DNA of 64,000 nt from Persicaria tinctoria (lineage: Eukaryota > Streptophyta > Magnoliopsida > Caryophyllales > Polygonaceae), in the NCBI GenBank assembly GCA_037127255.1, contig JBANSL010000014.1, positions 2,048,501-2,112,500 on the forward strand, in the 5' to 3' direction. This document shows, in pieces, positions 48,133 to 58,157 of this stretch. How positions within the stretch are numbered: position 1 is the stretch's first letter; each line of letters starts with the position of its first letter. The translations under genes and the position numbers were made by a program. The notes under the pieces are model-generated. The model ran no database searches, was not told the DNA's origin, and was given only the letters and a program-made list of their open reading frames with translations.

Positions 48133-50002
48133 TGTGGGAAGGTATAATTGATGTAAAGTCCTCCTTTAGGGTTTCATTCATCATCATGTTCATATATATA
48201 GGTTACAAGTGATTGGGCCTGAGCCAATAGGCCCACTATACAATGTGTAATCTATCAAACCCCCGCAGTCGAAAGTGGAGGGTCACATACAGTGAGACTT
48301 GACCGAAAATCGAGGAACAACTGATGAGGTAAACCCTTGGTGAAGATATCAGCGTACTGATAGGAGGACGGGACATGGAGAACACGAACATGTCCAAGAG
48401 CAACCTTGTCCCGAACGAAGTGGAAATCGAGTTCAATGTGCTTCGTGCACTGATGTTGGACTGGGTTGCTGGCCAGATAAACGGCGGAGACGTTATCGGT
48501 GTAGACCAGGGTGGCCTTCTGAAGAGGGCAGCAGAGCTAAAGTAGGAGATTGCGCAACCAGGAGCACTCGAAAACAACGTTGGCGACACCCCTGTACTCA
48601 GCCTCTGCGCTAGAGCAAGAGAAGAGAGAGTACCGGAAGAGTTCTTCATATGAGAGGTCGCACAAGTGTCTATGTACCAGGAAGAGTCAGGAGGTGTCAG
48701 CTGCAGAGAGGAGAAGGCATGATGCACATCAGTCGGAGCATAGCCCTGATCAGACGAAGACGGATAGGCCTGGTGACCAGCAGACTGAGGAGATGGACCC
48801 AACAAGCCCGCTCCCTGCTGGCTGTTGGGATACGGGCATGGTGGGCGGTACGACGGAGGTGGGAAGCCATAAGGCCTCCATGGCGGGTTGAAGCTGGGGA
48901 CAGAAGACAAGTTCGGACGCGGAGGATCCCAACCGGGATGCGGCGGGCGCCTCGCTGCGGGGATGCGTCGTGGCTGCGGCTTCACTGCTCGTAAGTGAAT
49001 TCATCCAAATCGCTTGAAGAGACCAGAGCGGTTTTGTCCTTGGCGACGTCGGTAGTCTGACGGTGGAGATGAGTCTCCTCCAGGATCAACTGAGAGCGGG
49101 TTTTCTCGAAGGTGGGCAGAGGTTCGATCTGCTGAATATGAGTGGCAGCAGCATTGTATTCAGAGGGGAGACCCGAAAGTACCTGGAGAACGAGGCGAGT
49201 AGCACTAGGTTTGGAGTCGACGACGGCCAATTGATCAGACAGGGTTTTGAGGTGCTGACAGTAGGCGGAGATCGACGAAAAAGTCGCAAGCTTGCAACTT
49301 GAGAATTCGTGCTCTAGGTAGACGGCACGGGTGGACTTGTTGTCCTGAAAGAGGTTCTGAAGCTTGGTCCAGGCACCCATGACATTGTCTGAGGTGTCGA
49401 TGATGGTGGTCAATATATCTTTTGAGATGGTGTTGTAGATCTATTGAAGGACAATGGTGTCGAGTTGAGCAAAGAGATCATCGTCCTCAGTGGTGGGATG
49501 ATCTATAGTGGAATCGATATGATGGAGGACCTTATGAGCCTTCACATGGGTCTTGAAGAGGTGAGACCACGTGGTGTAGGAGCTAGAGTCTTGATCAAGG
49601 ATGATCGGGATGCAGTTTTTGATATTAGAGATCGTGAGGGCGGAGTGGAAAGGCGGCTTGGTAGGGGGGGCGTCGGCCATCGTGAGAGGTGGGGAGGGGG
49701 GGGGGGGGAGGGACGGATCAGGGAAGGGAAAGAGAAGGCCGGCGGCGGCGTGGGAGGGGGTGGCGGGACAGGGGATGGGGCGCGACGGCGAGGCGTGGGG
49801 AGGGTGGTCGGTGGCGGCGGTAAGAGGCGGTGTGGAGGATCAAATTAGGGTTCCAAGGAAGGGAGGTTGTGATACCATGTGGGAAGATATAATTGATGTA
49901 AAGTCCTCCTTGAAGGTTTCATTCATCATCATGTTCATATATATAGGTTACAAGTGATTGGGCCGGAGCCAATAGACCCACTATACAATATGTAACTTAT
50001 CA
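48133..50002 (-). mobile_element. internally deleted Copia retrotransposon
   Basis: LTRs of 125 bp at 49878-50002 (5') and 48133-48257 (3') begin TGATA and end TTCCCACA, with about ten differences. The target duplication is ATTTC (48128-48132 and 50003-50007). A primer site TGGTATCAC (49877 down) and a purine tract before the 3' LTR are present. Minus-strand order: Copia gag (49680-48982; IPIILDQDSSSYTTW, LEHEFSSCKLATFSSISAYCQ, QVLSGLPSEYNA), then a Pro/Ser/Gly-rich stretch, the protease start SSWYIDTCATSHM at about 48680, then, after a junction near 48560, the end of RNase H (TDNVSAVYLASNPV, KHIELDFHFVRDKV, YADIFTKGLP) to a stop near 48260. Integrase, reverse transcriptase and most of RNase H are missing. 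The short LTR fits the Ale/Retrofit group. Confidence 0.88.
48982..49680 (-). pseudogene. Copia gag (UBN2-type), broken
   Basis: The first part (49680-49441) starts MADAPPTKPPFHSAL and carries the N-terminal Copia gag pattern YTTWSHLFKTHVKAH; it stops at LQ, where a TAG interrupts. The second part, 49413-48982, follows in the same frame (TDNVMGAWTKLQNLFQDNKS... RSQLILEETH). One stop codon thus breaks it. The CCHC knuckle is not seen. It would form the capsid of the retrotransposon particle. Confidence 0.75.
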
Positions 50003-51911
50003 ATTTCTTAATCGAGTGCCCCTTCACGATCAAGGTCCTCGCTGAATTGAATTTAGATATTGGGCATTTGCAGTTGGCCTCTTTAATTCCAAGGCAAAAA
50101 TAATGGTCAATCATTACAAATGATACAGAATAGGATAGGACTACCCCGTATGGCAGATCTGGCGCTTTGCTGGTGGGGATGTTGGTTTTTCAGGAACCAA
50201 CGTCTGTTCGATCAGCCTAAGGCAGTCTCGATTAGGGAGCTTCTTATCTTCGTCTCAAATGTGAAACAAACGTGGCAGACATCGAAGAAACTTGACGATG
50301 ACCCGACTTCATCTCCGATTGGTCACCTACCGGCTCTGCCTAGTATATAAAAATGTAAATCGTCCTCTAGGAGTTCTCAGAGAACAACAAAGTGGGAAAA
50401 GTCACCTGTTGGTTTCCTAAAACTTAACTTCGATGGATCCCACCGGGTGGTTGGGAGAGATGCGTATGGCTTTGTTATTCGTGACCCGGATGCCAATATT
50501 ATCACCCAGGGATGGAGTTGTTGTAACAACTCATCGACGCTTTTTACAGAAGCCTTAGCCCTCAGACAAGGCGTGATTCGTGCCCAAGCTTTGGGCCTAG
50601 ATTACCTGTTGATTGAAGGGGATAACCTTACTGTTGTTAAAACTGTAACTGGGGAGTGGGTTTGCCCGTGGAATATTGAGCTTCTACTGGCAGACAAAAA
50701 ATGGTATTGATGACATTCTCTATTCTCTAATGTTTCTATTCGTCATATTTTCAAGGAAGCTAATACTGTGGCTGATAGGATTGCGCATCTGGCCGATAGT
50801 ATCCCTGTTGACGGATGTTTAGAGGATGATGCAGAACTTCGGGTTCTCGTCCGCAAAGACGCTATAAGACGCACTGCGGCTCTTGAGCAGTAGCTGGGTT
50901 CTAATTGCTTTAAACACTCTCGTTTAAAACCCATCAAGGGTCGAAACCCTATCTCCCCGCCGGCCGCCACCAGCAATCTCGCCCAAACGCCACCACCGAC
51001 TAGACATCTGAGCTCCGCCTTAGACCTGCACAACCAGGTCACCAGGAGCAAAATCATCACTACAGTGAGCCGCTTCCGAAACAAATCAAAAAAAAGAAAA
51101 AAGAGAAAGAGATTATTAACCCTCTCAAAATCCAAAAAAAATTGCCTGCTTTCTTCCCCAATCCTTTGTGTGTTGAGAGTAGGTTTTAGATGTAATTCCA
51201 AATTTGTGCATAGATGGTACACAAAATGGAAGGATAAGCGACCTTTTTTTGAAGATTTCAATTAGATCTGTAAAAGGGAATCCGACTAGAAAGTCGAAGA
51301 TGGCGTTCCTCACTGCGTGTTCTTGGGTGGCTCGGTGGATCTGGTGGCGACTTGCCCTCGGTTCCTGGCGGGTTCTCTGGTGCCTTGTTCGTTGGCGTGG
51401 CTGGGTGTTCTCCGCCCTACTCGTGTTGGATTCTTATTTTCGGAGGTACCCTTACCAACTTACCATTGATGGCTTGAAGGTTAGTCTTCTATCTAGCCCT
51501 TTACTCACAATTCAGTTCGATTCGAACACATATGCTATTATCTATAGAAACCCTTGCCGGGTATTGCCCGATTACTGTCAATTTTATTATTCCTTTGCCT
51601 TCTACTGGAGATGTGCTTGTTATCGGAGTTTTGTTTGCTTTTGGTGTTATCACTTGTCTTAATTGTCTGTGAGGGATACTCGCTATAGTTTTTCTTTGCA
51701 AGACCTTGTGGTTTTGCACCTATGGCCTCCTATCAGCCGGGGAAAATTAAGGATTTTGTTCCTACTTTGGTTTCTCGGTTTCTTGGTTTGTGTTTTCATT
51801 ATTAGGGGACTAGACGCAGTCTCGTCGTTTTGGTTCAATGTGCTTACCGCACTTGTAATGAGGACTTGGTGTCTTCCTTTTTGGTGCTTTTGGCCTATGC
51901 TCGCCCTGTAA

Positions 51912-52697
51912 TTGTCTAATGCTGAATGCATAAATTCAGTTTTTATTATTTATTTTTGTCTTCCTGATTTCAAGTTGTGCAAGGTTCATAATTTGCCTGA
52001 TTTTTTCTTACCAAGATTTGTTGTCTCCAACATAAAATGCTTTGAATACCAATTGCTTACCAAACTATATCGGATGTGCCTATGTTGGGTGATTAGGGTC
52101 ATCATTGGGATTACTTATTGCACTTGTTTGCTCAATATATGTTATCATATCAATGGTTATTTGCTTATCCTATTTTGTGATCAAAAATTTTTGTTGCAAG
52201 ATTTAGTCTTACTAAGACATTATTTTCCTAACCTGGATTGCTTTGAATACCATTGGCACCTCTATTTATCTGGGCTTGCTGCCTATTTTTACCCTATTCA
52301 TTCTGTTAAGTATGTTTATCGTCTTCCTAGTGCTTGTTTACGTGTGTTAAGTGCACTTGTTAGTCCATATGGTCTTGATCGCTCACATCAGTGGATTTGT
52401 TCCATTACTCTTTTGCGCATTAGCGCATACAATCTTTGCCACAACCTGGCTTTCTACTACTTTCTAGCTCGACAGCCAAAAATTACCAAACAATCTGTTA
52501 GTACACAACCAGCCAAAGTCGCGCTGCTCATCATCGTATCAGCAATGTGGGAGGACTATCATCATTTTAGGCTTAACACGCCAATCTGCAATTGGTTTAC
52601 TTGTCACTCACTTATGTTTGAACTAACACTTTGTATCTTCTTGGTATTGTTAGGGATTCCTCCCCATGTACATTCGGTTTGTATTGTTTTATCATGA
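51912..52697 (+). other. 261-codon open frame in the ORF1 position
   Basis: A long open frame without recognisable domain lies where plant L1 elements keep ORF1 (DUF4283 plus CCHC knuckle). Its product would be rich in Cys, Leu, Phe, Tyr and Ile with no zinc knuckle, unlike ORF1. The DNA is T-rich, so the open frame may be chance, and the region may be a long 5' untranslated leader. A shorter Trp-rich frame precedes it (51300-51660). Confidence 0.2.
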
Positions 52698-52800
52698 CTT
52701 GTACAATCTCATTTATAGCTTACAACTTCAGTTCTGTCTTGATTCAACAATCAGTTTTGTATGTTTTTCTACCAATTACTTCCCATAACGTTGTTTTCTA

Positions 52801-55800
52801 ATGAATATAAGCTCTTGGAATTGTTGTGGTTTACGTCGCAAGAACCTATGGACTGCAGTTGAGTCCTTTTGTAAAACAAACTATATTAATGCTTTTGCCT
52901 TGATAGAAACTAAGACAGACATCTGTCCCGATGAGCATCTCTGGAAGAAAAATGGGCTCTCAAATATTGCGTTTGCTCCGACTTTGGGTTTTGCAGGGGG
53001 TATCTGTTTTATTTGGAAAGACCTTCCACCAGCGGAAGGAAGTATTGATCTTGTCTTAGATTATAATCGCTTTATTCACGTCAATTATTTTGACTCTGTT
53101 AAAGCACAAACAATTGCAGTTCTCATCACCTATGTGACACCCGATAACAGGGATAAAGATGTCTTTTGGTAGTCCATCTATGATTACTCTGCGTCTATCA
53201 CCTTTCCCATATGTATTATGGGTGATCTGAATGATATTATTGCACCTTTGGAGAAGTTAGGTGGTATTGACCCAACTTCTGCTAGATTTCGCCGTCTTTG
53301 TGCTGTTATGAGTAACCTTTATTTGTGTGAACTTCCTACTGTAGGGGGGACTTTTACGTGGAGGAAAAAAAACTGGACACGATAATGCGTTTGCAAGGCT
53401 AGATCGATGGCTTGTTCAGACTGATATTCTGTTACAATTCGATAAGTTATTTATCAAAAACCATGCTTTCACCTCTTCTGATCATTGCCCTATCTCGGTC
53501 GATTTTCGTCACTCGATTTCGGTGATTAACAGACCATTCAAGTTTGAATTAGCATGGACCAAGAGGAAGGATCAGATTTTCACAATATTGTTAAACAAGC
53601 TTGGTGTCTCGATCGTCCAGGGTCGTGTATGTTTAAGCTTGTACTGAAAGCAAAACTGCTCAAAGCTCTAGCAAAAAAATGGAATAAAAAAACATTTGGC
53701 AATATTCTTTCATAAATTCGTGATTCTGATGATCAATTACTTTTAATTCAACAACAGTTACTTACGGATTGTTCGGTTTCTAAACTTATGCTCCATAAGC
53801 GTCTTTTAAACAAATGTGAACGTCTCTTAGGCTTTCAACGACTCTATTGGAGTCAAAGGGCTAAAGTCAAACATATTAAGCTAGCAGACATCAATTCTGG
53901 TTACTACCATAGGATTACCTCGGTAAGGCGAAATAGGAAAGTTATCAAAATTGTGACAACCGCTGACGGTTTGCATATTACCAATAGTTGTCTTATTAAG
54001 CAGGAATTTGAACGGGGTTTCAAACTGAGATTTCGTTCGTCAAATTCAAACGCAATTAATATTGATTCTGATCTACAAGTTATAACAAACGAAATCTCCC
54101 CATTAGATAATAATGCATTAGTTGCTCCCATTACTAACTCAGAGGTTAAGCGTGCTCTATTTTCAATTGCTCCGGACAAAGCTTCTGGTCCTGACGGAAT
54201 GCCTACCGGATTCTATCAGAAGTACTGGAATATTGTTGGACCGTCTGTAATTAAGGTTGTCAAAGCCTTCTTTGTTTCAGGCAAGCTGCTGAAACAAGTC
54301 AACCACACTTTTATCACGTTGCTTCCTAGAGTTGATTATCATGTTTTAATGAATCATTATAGACCTATAAGTCTGTGTTCAACAATTTATAAAATCATAG
54401 CAAAAATCCTCGCTGCTCGGATGGCTCCGATAGTTGACAAACTAGTTCACCCACTACAAGGTGTTTTTGCAAAAGGACGGTCTATACAGGACAACATCCT
54501 TATTGCTCATGAAGCGTTTCATTCCTTTCGTGAGAAAAAAGGGAAGGGAGGCTTAATGGCTATTAAACTGGATATGGAGAAGGCTTACGACCGGATTGAG
54601 TGGTCCTTCCTCTATAAAATCCTTGTTAAGTTCGACTTTCATCCAAAGTTTGTATCGTGGATTCAAGAGTGTGTATCTTCGATTTCCTTTTCAGTATTGG
54701 TTAACGATGGACCTACTAACCAATTTTTTCCTCATAAAGGACTAAGACAAGGTGATCCATTATCCTCTTTTCTGTTCATTTTGGCTGCTGAAATTTTGGC
54801 ACGCTCTTTACAAAAGGAATCTTTTGCTAACAAAGACCTAGGTATGCGCTTTTCTACTAAAGGAATTAAAATCCCATTTTTAGATTTCACAGAGGATATT
54901 ATCATCTTCGCAAACGCTACTGATTCAGCTGCTCTTAAGGTATCGACTATTATCAACCGATTCTGCCAAATTTCTGGCCAAAAAGTCAATTTCCACAAAT
55001 CAAATTTTCAAGTCTCGCCTAATATTACCCAATCGTTAATATCTACTATCTCATCTAGATTGGCTATTCCCCACTCTATCTCGATTGAAAAATACTTAGG
55101 CTGCCCTGTTATTAATGGGCGAGCAAATAGAAATACTTTTGCTGAGATAGTGTTGAAAACTAAATCGCAATTGACAAAATGGAAAGCTTCCTCCTTATCG
55201 GCTGAAGGACGCAAAGTTCTTATTAAATCAAATCTTAGTACTCAACCGTCCTTTCTAATGCAATCTTTTATGTTACCTTCTTCCATTCTTTCTGAACTGA
55301 ATCAAATTTATAGACAATTCTATTGGAATAAACCTACTACTTCCACACCTCTTAATAGTTGGGATAAGATTTGTACCGATGTTTCGGTTGGTGGTCTCGA
55401 CCTGTATAAAGCTGAAACTATGAATATTGTCTTGCAAATGAAATTACTATGGAAAATAATTGCGGAACCATCCAACATTTGGGTAAGGGTGATTACTGAG
55501 AAATATCTTAAATCTAACGATCTCTTTTACTTTCAAAAAAAAGGGGAACCTCTTGGCAATGGTCCAAGCTAATGCCTATTCGGCCTATGTTTTTTAAAGG
55601 ATTACGTTGGTCTGTCGGAGATTGATATACTATCAACTTTTGGTTTGATTGCTGGGCTTCTGATGGGAAATTATTGGATAAGGCTTTGACTCCTTTATCT
55701 GAAGACCAGCTGAAGTGGAAAGTTAACAAATTTCTTACACCCTCGAATGTTTGGGATCTGCCTAGCTTGTATACGGAGCTTGTTGGTTTATTTCCGACTG

Positions 55801-56974
55801 AGGTCATCAATCATATTTGCAGAATCCAACTTCCAGTATCCAATATTACGGATCGCTTGTATTAGGGGCCTAACTCTTCTGGCTGGTTTACTACTAGAAC
55901 GGCTACATTGATTGTGCCTAACGAAGCCGCACTTACCGATTTCCATTGTCCGTGGATTAGGAAATTAAATGTTCCACCGAAGGTAAAACACTTCCTTTGG
56001 AAGATTGCTGGCGACGGCCTACCGTCTAAAGACAGACTGCAACGCTCTCATATTTCAGTGCCTATGGGGTGTATGTTCTGTGATTGTTCACACGAATCGA
56101 CAAATCATATATTACTTACTTGTACTATGAGCAAACAAGTTATAAACATCCTTAATATTTCTATCCTTTGTACTGCTGCTCGTAGTTTTGATACTCATAG
56201 GAATGATTACGCTCTGGATAGTATTCGTGCCCTTGTTGGGCATCGTGTCATGTCATATGCGGCTCTTGGTTGGTGGGCCTTATGGGTTCAACGAAATCAG
56301 TTAGTTTTCTCGCCCACTGACAAACCTAATTTGGCCAGTACGAAAGCTTTATTACTTACAGTTAAACAGTCCTGGGCTCAGGCTTCTAAATTTAACCTCC
56401 TTCTGGATGACTGGGAAGATCAGTCAGATAAACAACTTACATGTTCTAATCGATATATTTGCCCTACGAGGAAACTTCGCCGGAAAAATTCCATATGGGA
56501 TAAACCTCCCTTCAATTAATACAAACTAAACTTTGATGGTTCAAAACTGGCATGTGGAAAGGCCTCGTTTGGGTTTGTTATCAGAGATCATGATGCTCAT
56601 CCAGTCGCTCTTGGAGGGAGTTATGCGATGGTATGCCTACGATCTTCGCAGAAACCCTTGGTCTTCGTAACGGTCTTCTACGCGCAAAATTATTAGGGAT
56701 TCATAACATCCTTATAGAAGGAGATAACTTATCAGTTATCAATGCCCTTTTGGGAGATTGGAAATGCCCTTGGAATATTGAAATTCTGATGTCTGACATT
56801 AACAATTTATTGGTCTTCTTTAATTCAGTTTCCACTCGTCATATTTTCAGGAAAGCGAATACGGTTGCAAATAGAATCGCGCATCTGACCTACTGTATCC
56901 CTACCGACGAGGATTTCATGTACGACGCAGAGCTCAAGGTTCTCGTCCGGAATAACGCGCTAGGTTGGGGTTAG
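52801..56974 (+). pseudogene. LINE ORF2: endonuclease, reverse transcriptase, zf-RVT, RNase H
   Basis: ATG at 52801 (MNISSWNCCGLRR). Endonuclease motifs: IETKT near 52905, GDLND at 53222, SSDHCPISVDF near 53477. Reverse transcriptase (53788-55572): KASGPDGMP, HYRPISLCSTIYKIIAKIL, AIKLDMEKAYDRIEW, GLRQGDPLSSFLF. The catalytic box, usually FADD, is FTED near 54888. After that: zf-RVT (WIRKLNVPPKVKHFLWK, then CDCSHESTNHILLTC), GWWALWVQRNQLVF and RNase H (NFDGS near 56530, EGDNLSVINALLGDWKCP, ending VLVRNNALG). Broken by stops at about 53170, 55570, 55863 and 56517 and by frameshifts near 53380 and 56630. The known role is target-primed reverse transcription; this copy cannot do it. Confidence 0.88.
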
Positions 56975-57040
56975 ATCGTTCGAGATCTGCTTCTTCTAAT
57001 TTATTTCCTTGTATTCAAAAATAAAAATAAAAATAGAAGG

Positions 57041-57872
57041 GGGATAAGGTTCGTACAATCGTACCAGCTGATTTGTAGCCATAGAAATTGCGATCCAAGC
57101 AGGCCGGCTAGAGATACTGGAACCTTAATTATGCATGTCTTTTTTTTTTACTGGAACCTTTAATTTCATTCGTTCGTTCGTTCGTTCATTCATGTCAAAC
57201 ACAAATTGTATCTGATCCACAGCTAGTACATTATCCTTTTTTTTTTCGGTTGTCTGGGTCCAATTAATTCCTTTCTCTTTGAATAATACTTCCAAAAGAG
57301 CCATGCCAATCACTTTGATTTGATTTTTAGTAATTTTTTAATAAATTAAAAATTTTATAAGTATTTTTTTTAAAAAAATCATACTTATTACAGTAGTAAA
57401 TACCAAATTATAAAAAATATTAAAAAAAATTTTATACTTCGGAAAAAATATATCATTTATTATTTATATTAGATAATGAAAACTATATAAAATGTCTGTT
57501 TTTTAATAATTTTTTTAACAAATTTCTACTTATTAATATTAACCACGAAACTGTTTAAAAAATTATAAAAAAATAGATATTTTATATAGATTTTATCGCT
57601 TTAAAAAAAGTGCGTGAATATTATACGCCATGTTTTGTTGAATGGAAGTAGTAGATTTTCTACTAAAAAAAATCAAATCGATTATAATTTATATTAGGTT
57701 GATAAAATACTCCAGATAGCTCTACCGGCGTCCGGGTTATAAAAGCGAAAATCAACGAATCCAAACTAATTCAATGGGCCTTTTCTCATAGCCCATTAGT
57801 GGACATGGCCCAACAGGTTGAGCCCAAATTAGGTCCACCGAGTCAACCTGAACGTGAAACTCAGGAACGAGC
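57041..57872. other. intergenic between LINE and FAS1
   Basis: GTTC repeats at 57170-57190; 57420-57650 is a decayed Stowaway-like MITE (two inverted AAACTATATAAAATGTC/ATATTTTATATAG-type arms). TATAAAA at 57738 is too far from the FAS1 start to be assigned. No gene. Confidence 0.45.
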
Positions 57873-57880
57873 GCGCCAAA
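57873..57880 (-). promoter_or_regulatory. E2F-type site 1 upstream of FAS1
   Basis: The minus strand reads TTTGGCGC, a match to the plant E2F consensus TTTSSCGC, about 280 bp before the FAS1 ATG. Confidence 0.6.
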
Positions 57881-57947
57881 TGACGAAGCGAAATATTTTT
57901 GCAGGTTTGGAGCCAATTCCAAATCTCCAAATTCTTCATTTGAGTCG

Positions 57948-57959
57948 TTTGGCGGGAAA
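57948..57959 (+). promoter_or_regulatory. E2F-type site 2 upstream of FAS1
   Basis: TTTGGCGGGAAA is a full match to the classical E2F site, about 200 bp before the ATG. Arabidopsis FAS1 is a known E2F target, expressed in S phase, so the same control is likely here. Confidence 0.75.
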
Positions 57960-58157
57960 ATGGAGACCTCCTCTAAAACACCCCCAATCCCTCGGTGTCT
58001 CATCTTCCATCCTCCTAGGGATTTCGCTCTTCGCCTGCCGATCTCATCTCTCTTTTTTATCCTCTTCAACCCTAGATTTCTCGATCCTTGCAATTTCTTC
58101 AAAGAATTTCATCTTCAAAAACCCTAACTTTTTTCCGACCGATTCGGGTTGGGGTTG

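Larger units (their letters stand above)
47905..50893 (+). pseudogene. L1-type LINE ORF2 tail, split by a Copia element
   Basis: 47950-48132 encodes a zf-RVT region (WIWKLDVLPKVRHFL, then PTKERLQRSQIHVPMDCSSC and CLSETTNHF). The Copia element interrupts it; at 50008 the frame goes on (LIECPFTIKVLAELNLDIG), followed by WWGCWFFRNQRLF at 50170 and RNase H from about 50410 (LNFDGSHRVVGRDAYGFVIR, LLIEGDNLTVVK). A frameshift near 50705 leads to IRHIFKEANTVADRIAHLAD and the end VLVRKDAIRR at 50860. Decayed, with no EN or RT. A CTCTCG-like tail follows without a clear A run. Confidence 0.85.
50930..57040 (+). mobile_element. near full-length L1-type LINE, inactive
   Basis: This runs from a GC-rich leader (50930-51030) through a region without a recognisable ORF1 (51200-52800), then ORF2 (52801-56974), and ends in an A-rich tail (AAAATAAAAATAAAAAT, to about 57036). 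It follows directly on the previous LINE. I could not find a target duplication. ORF2 is described separately. Confidence 0.75.

Noticed and set aside
53788..55572. Reverse transcriptase of an integrated plant pararetrovirus
   Set aside because: It sits between an endonuclease and a zf-RVT/RNase H tail, the order of L1-type LINEs; no movement or coat protein is present.
57738..57744. TATAAAA as the FAS1 TATA box
   Set aside because: It is 414 bp before the ATG, and both E2F sites would then lie downstream of the start of transcription; a TATA-less promoter is as likely.
58149..58157. Start of FAS1 three codons upstream
   Set aside because: This would need a TTG start; the ATG at 58158 begins the family-like MAETVVIG sequence.
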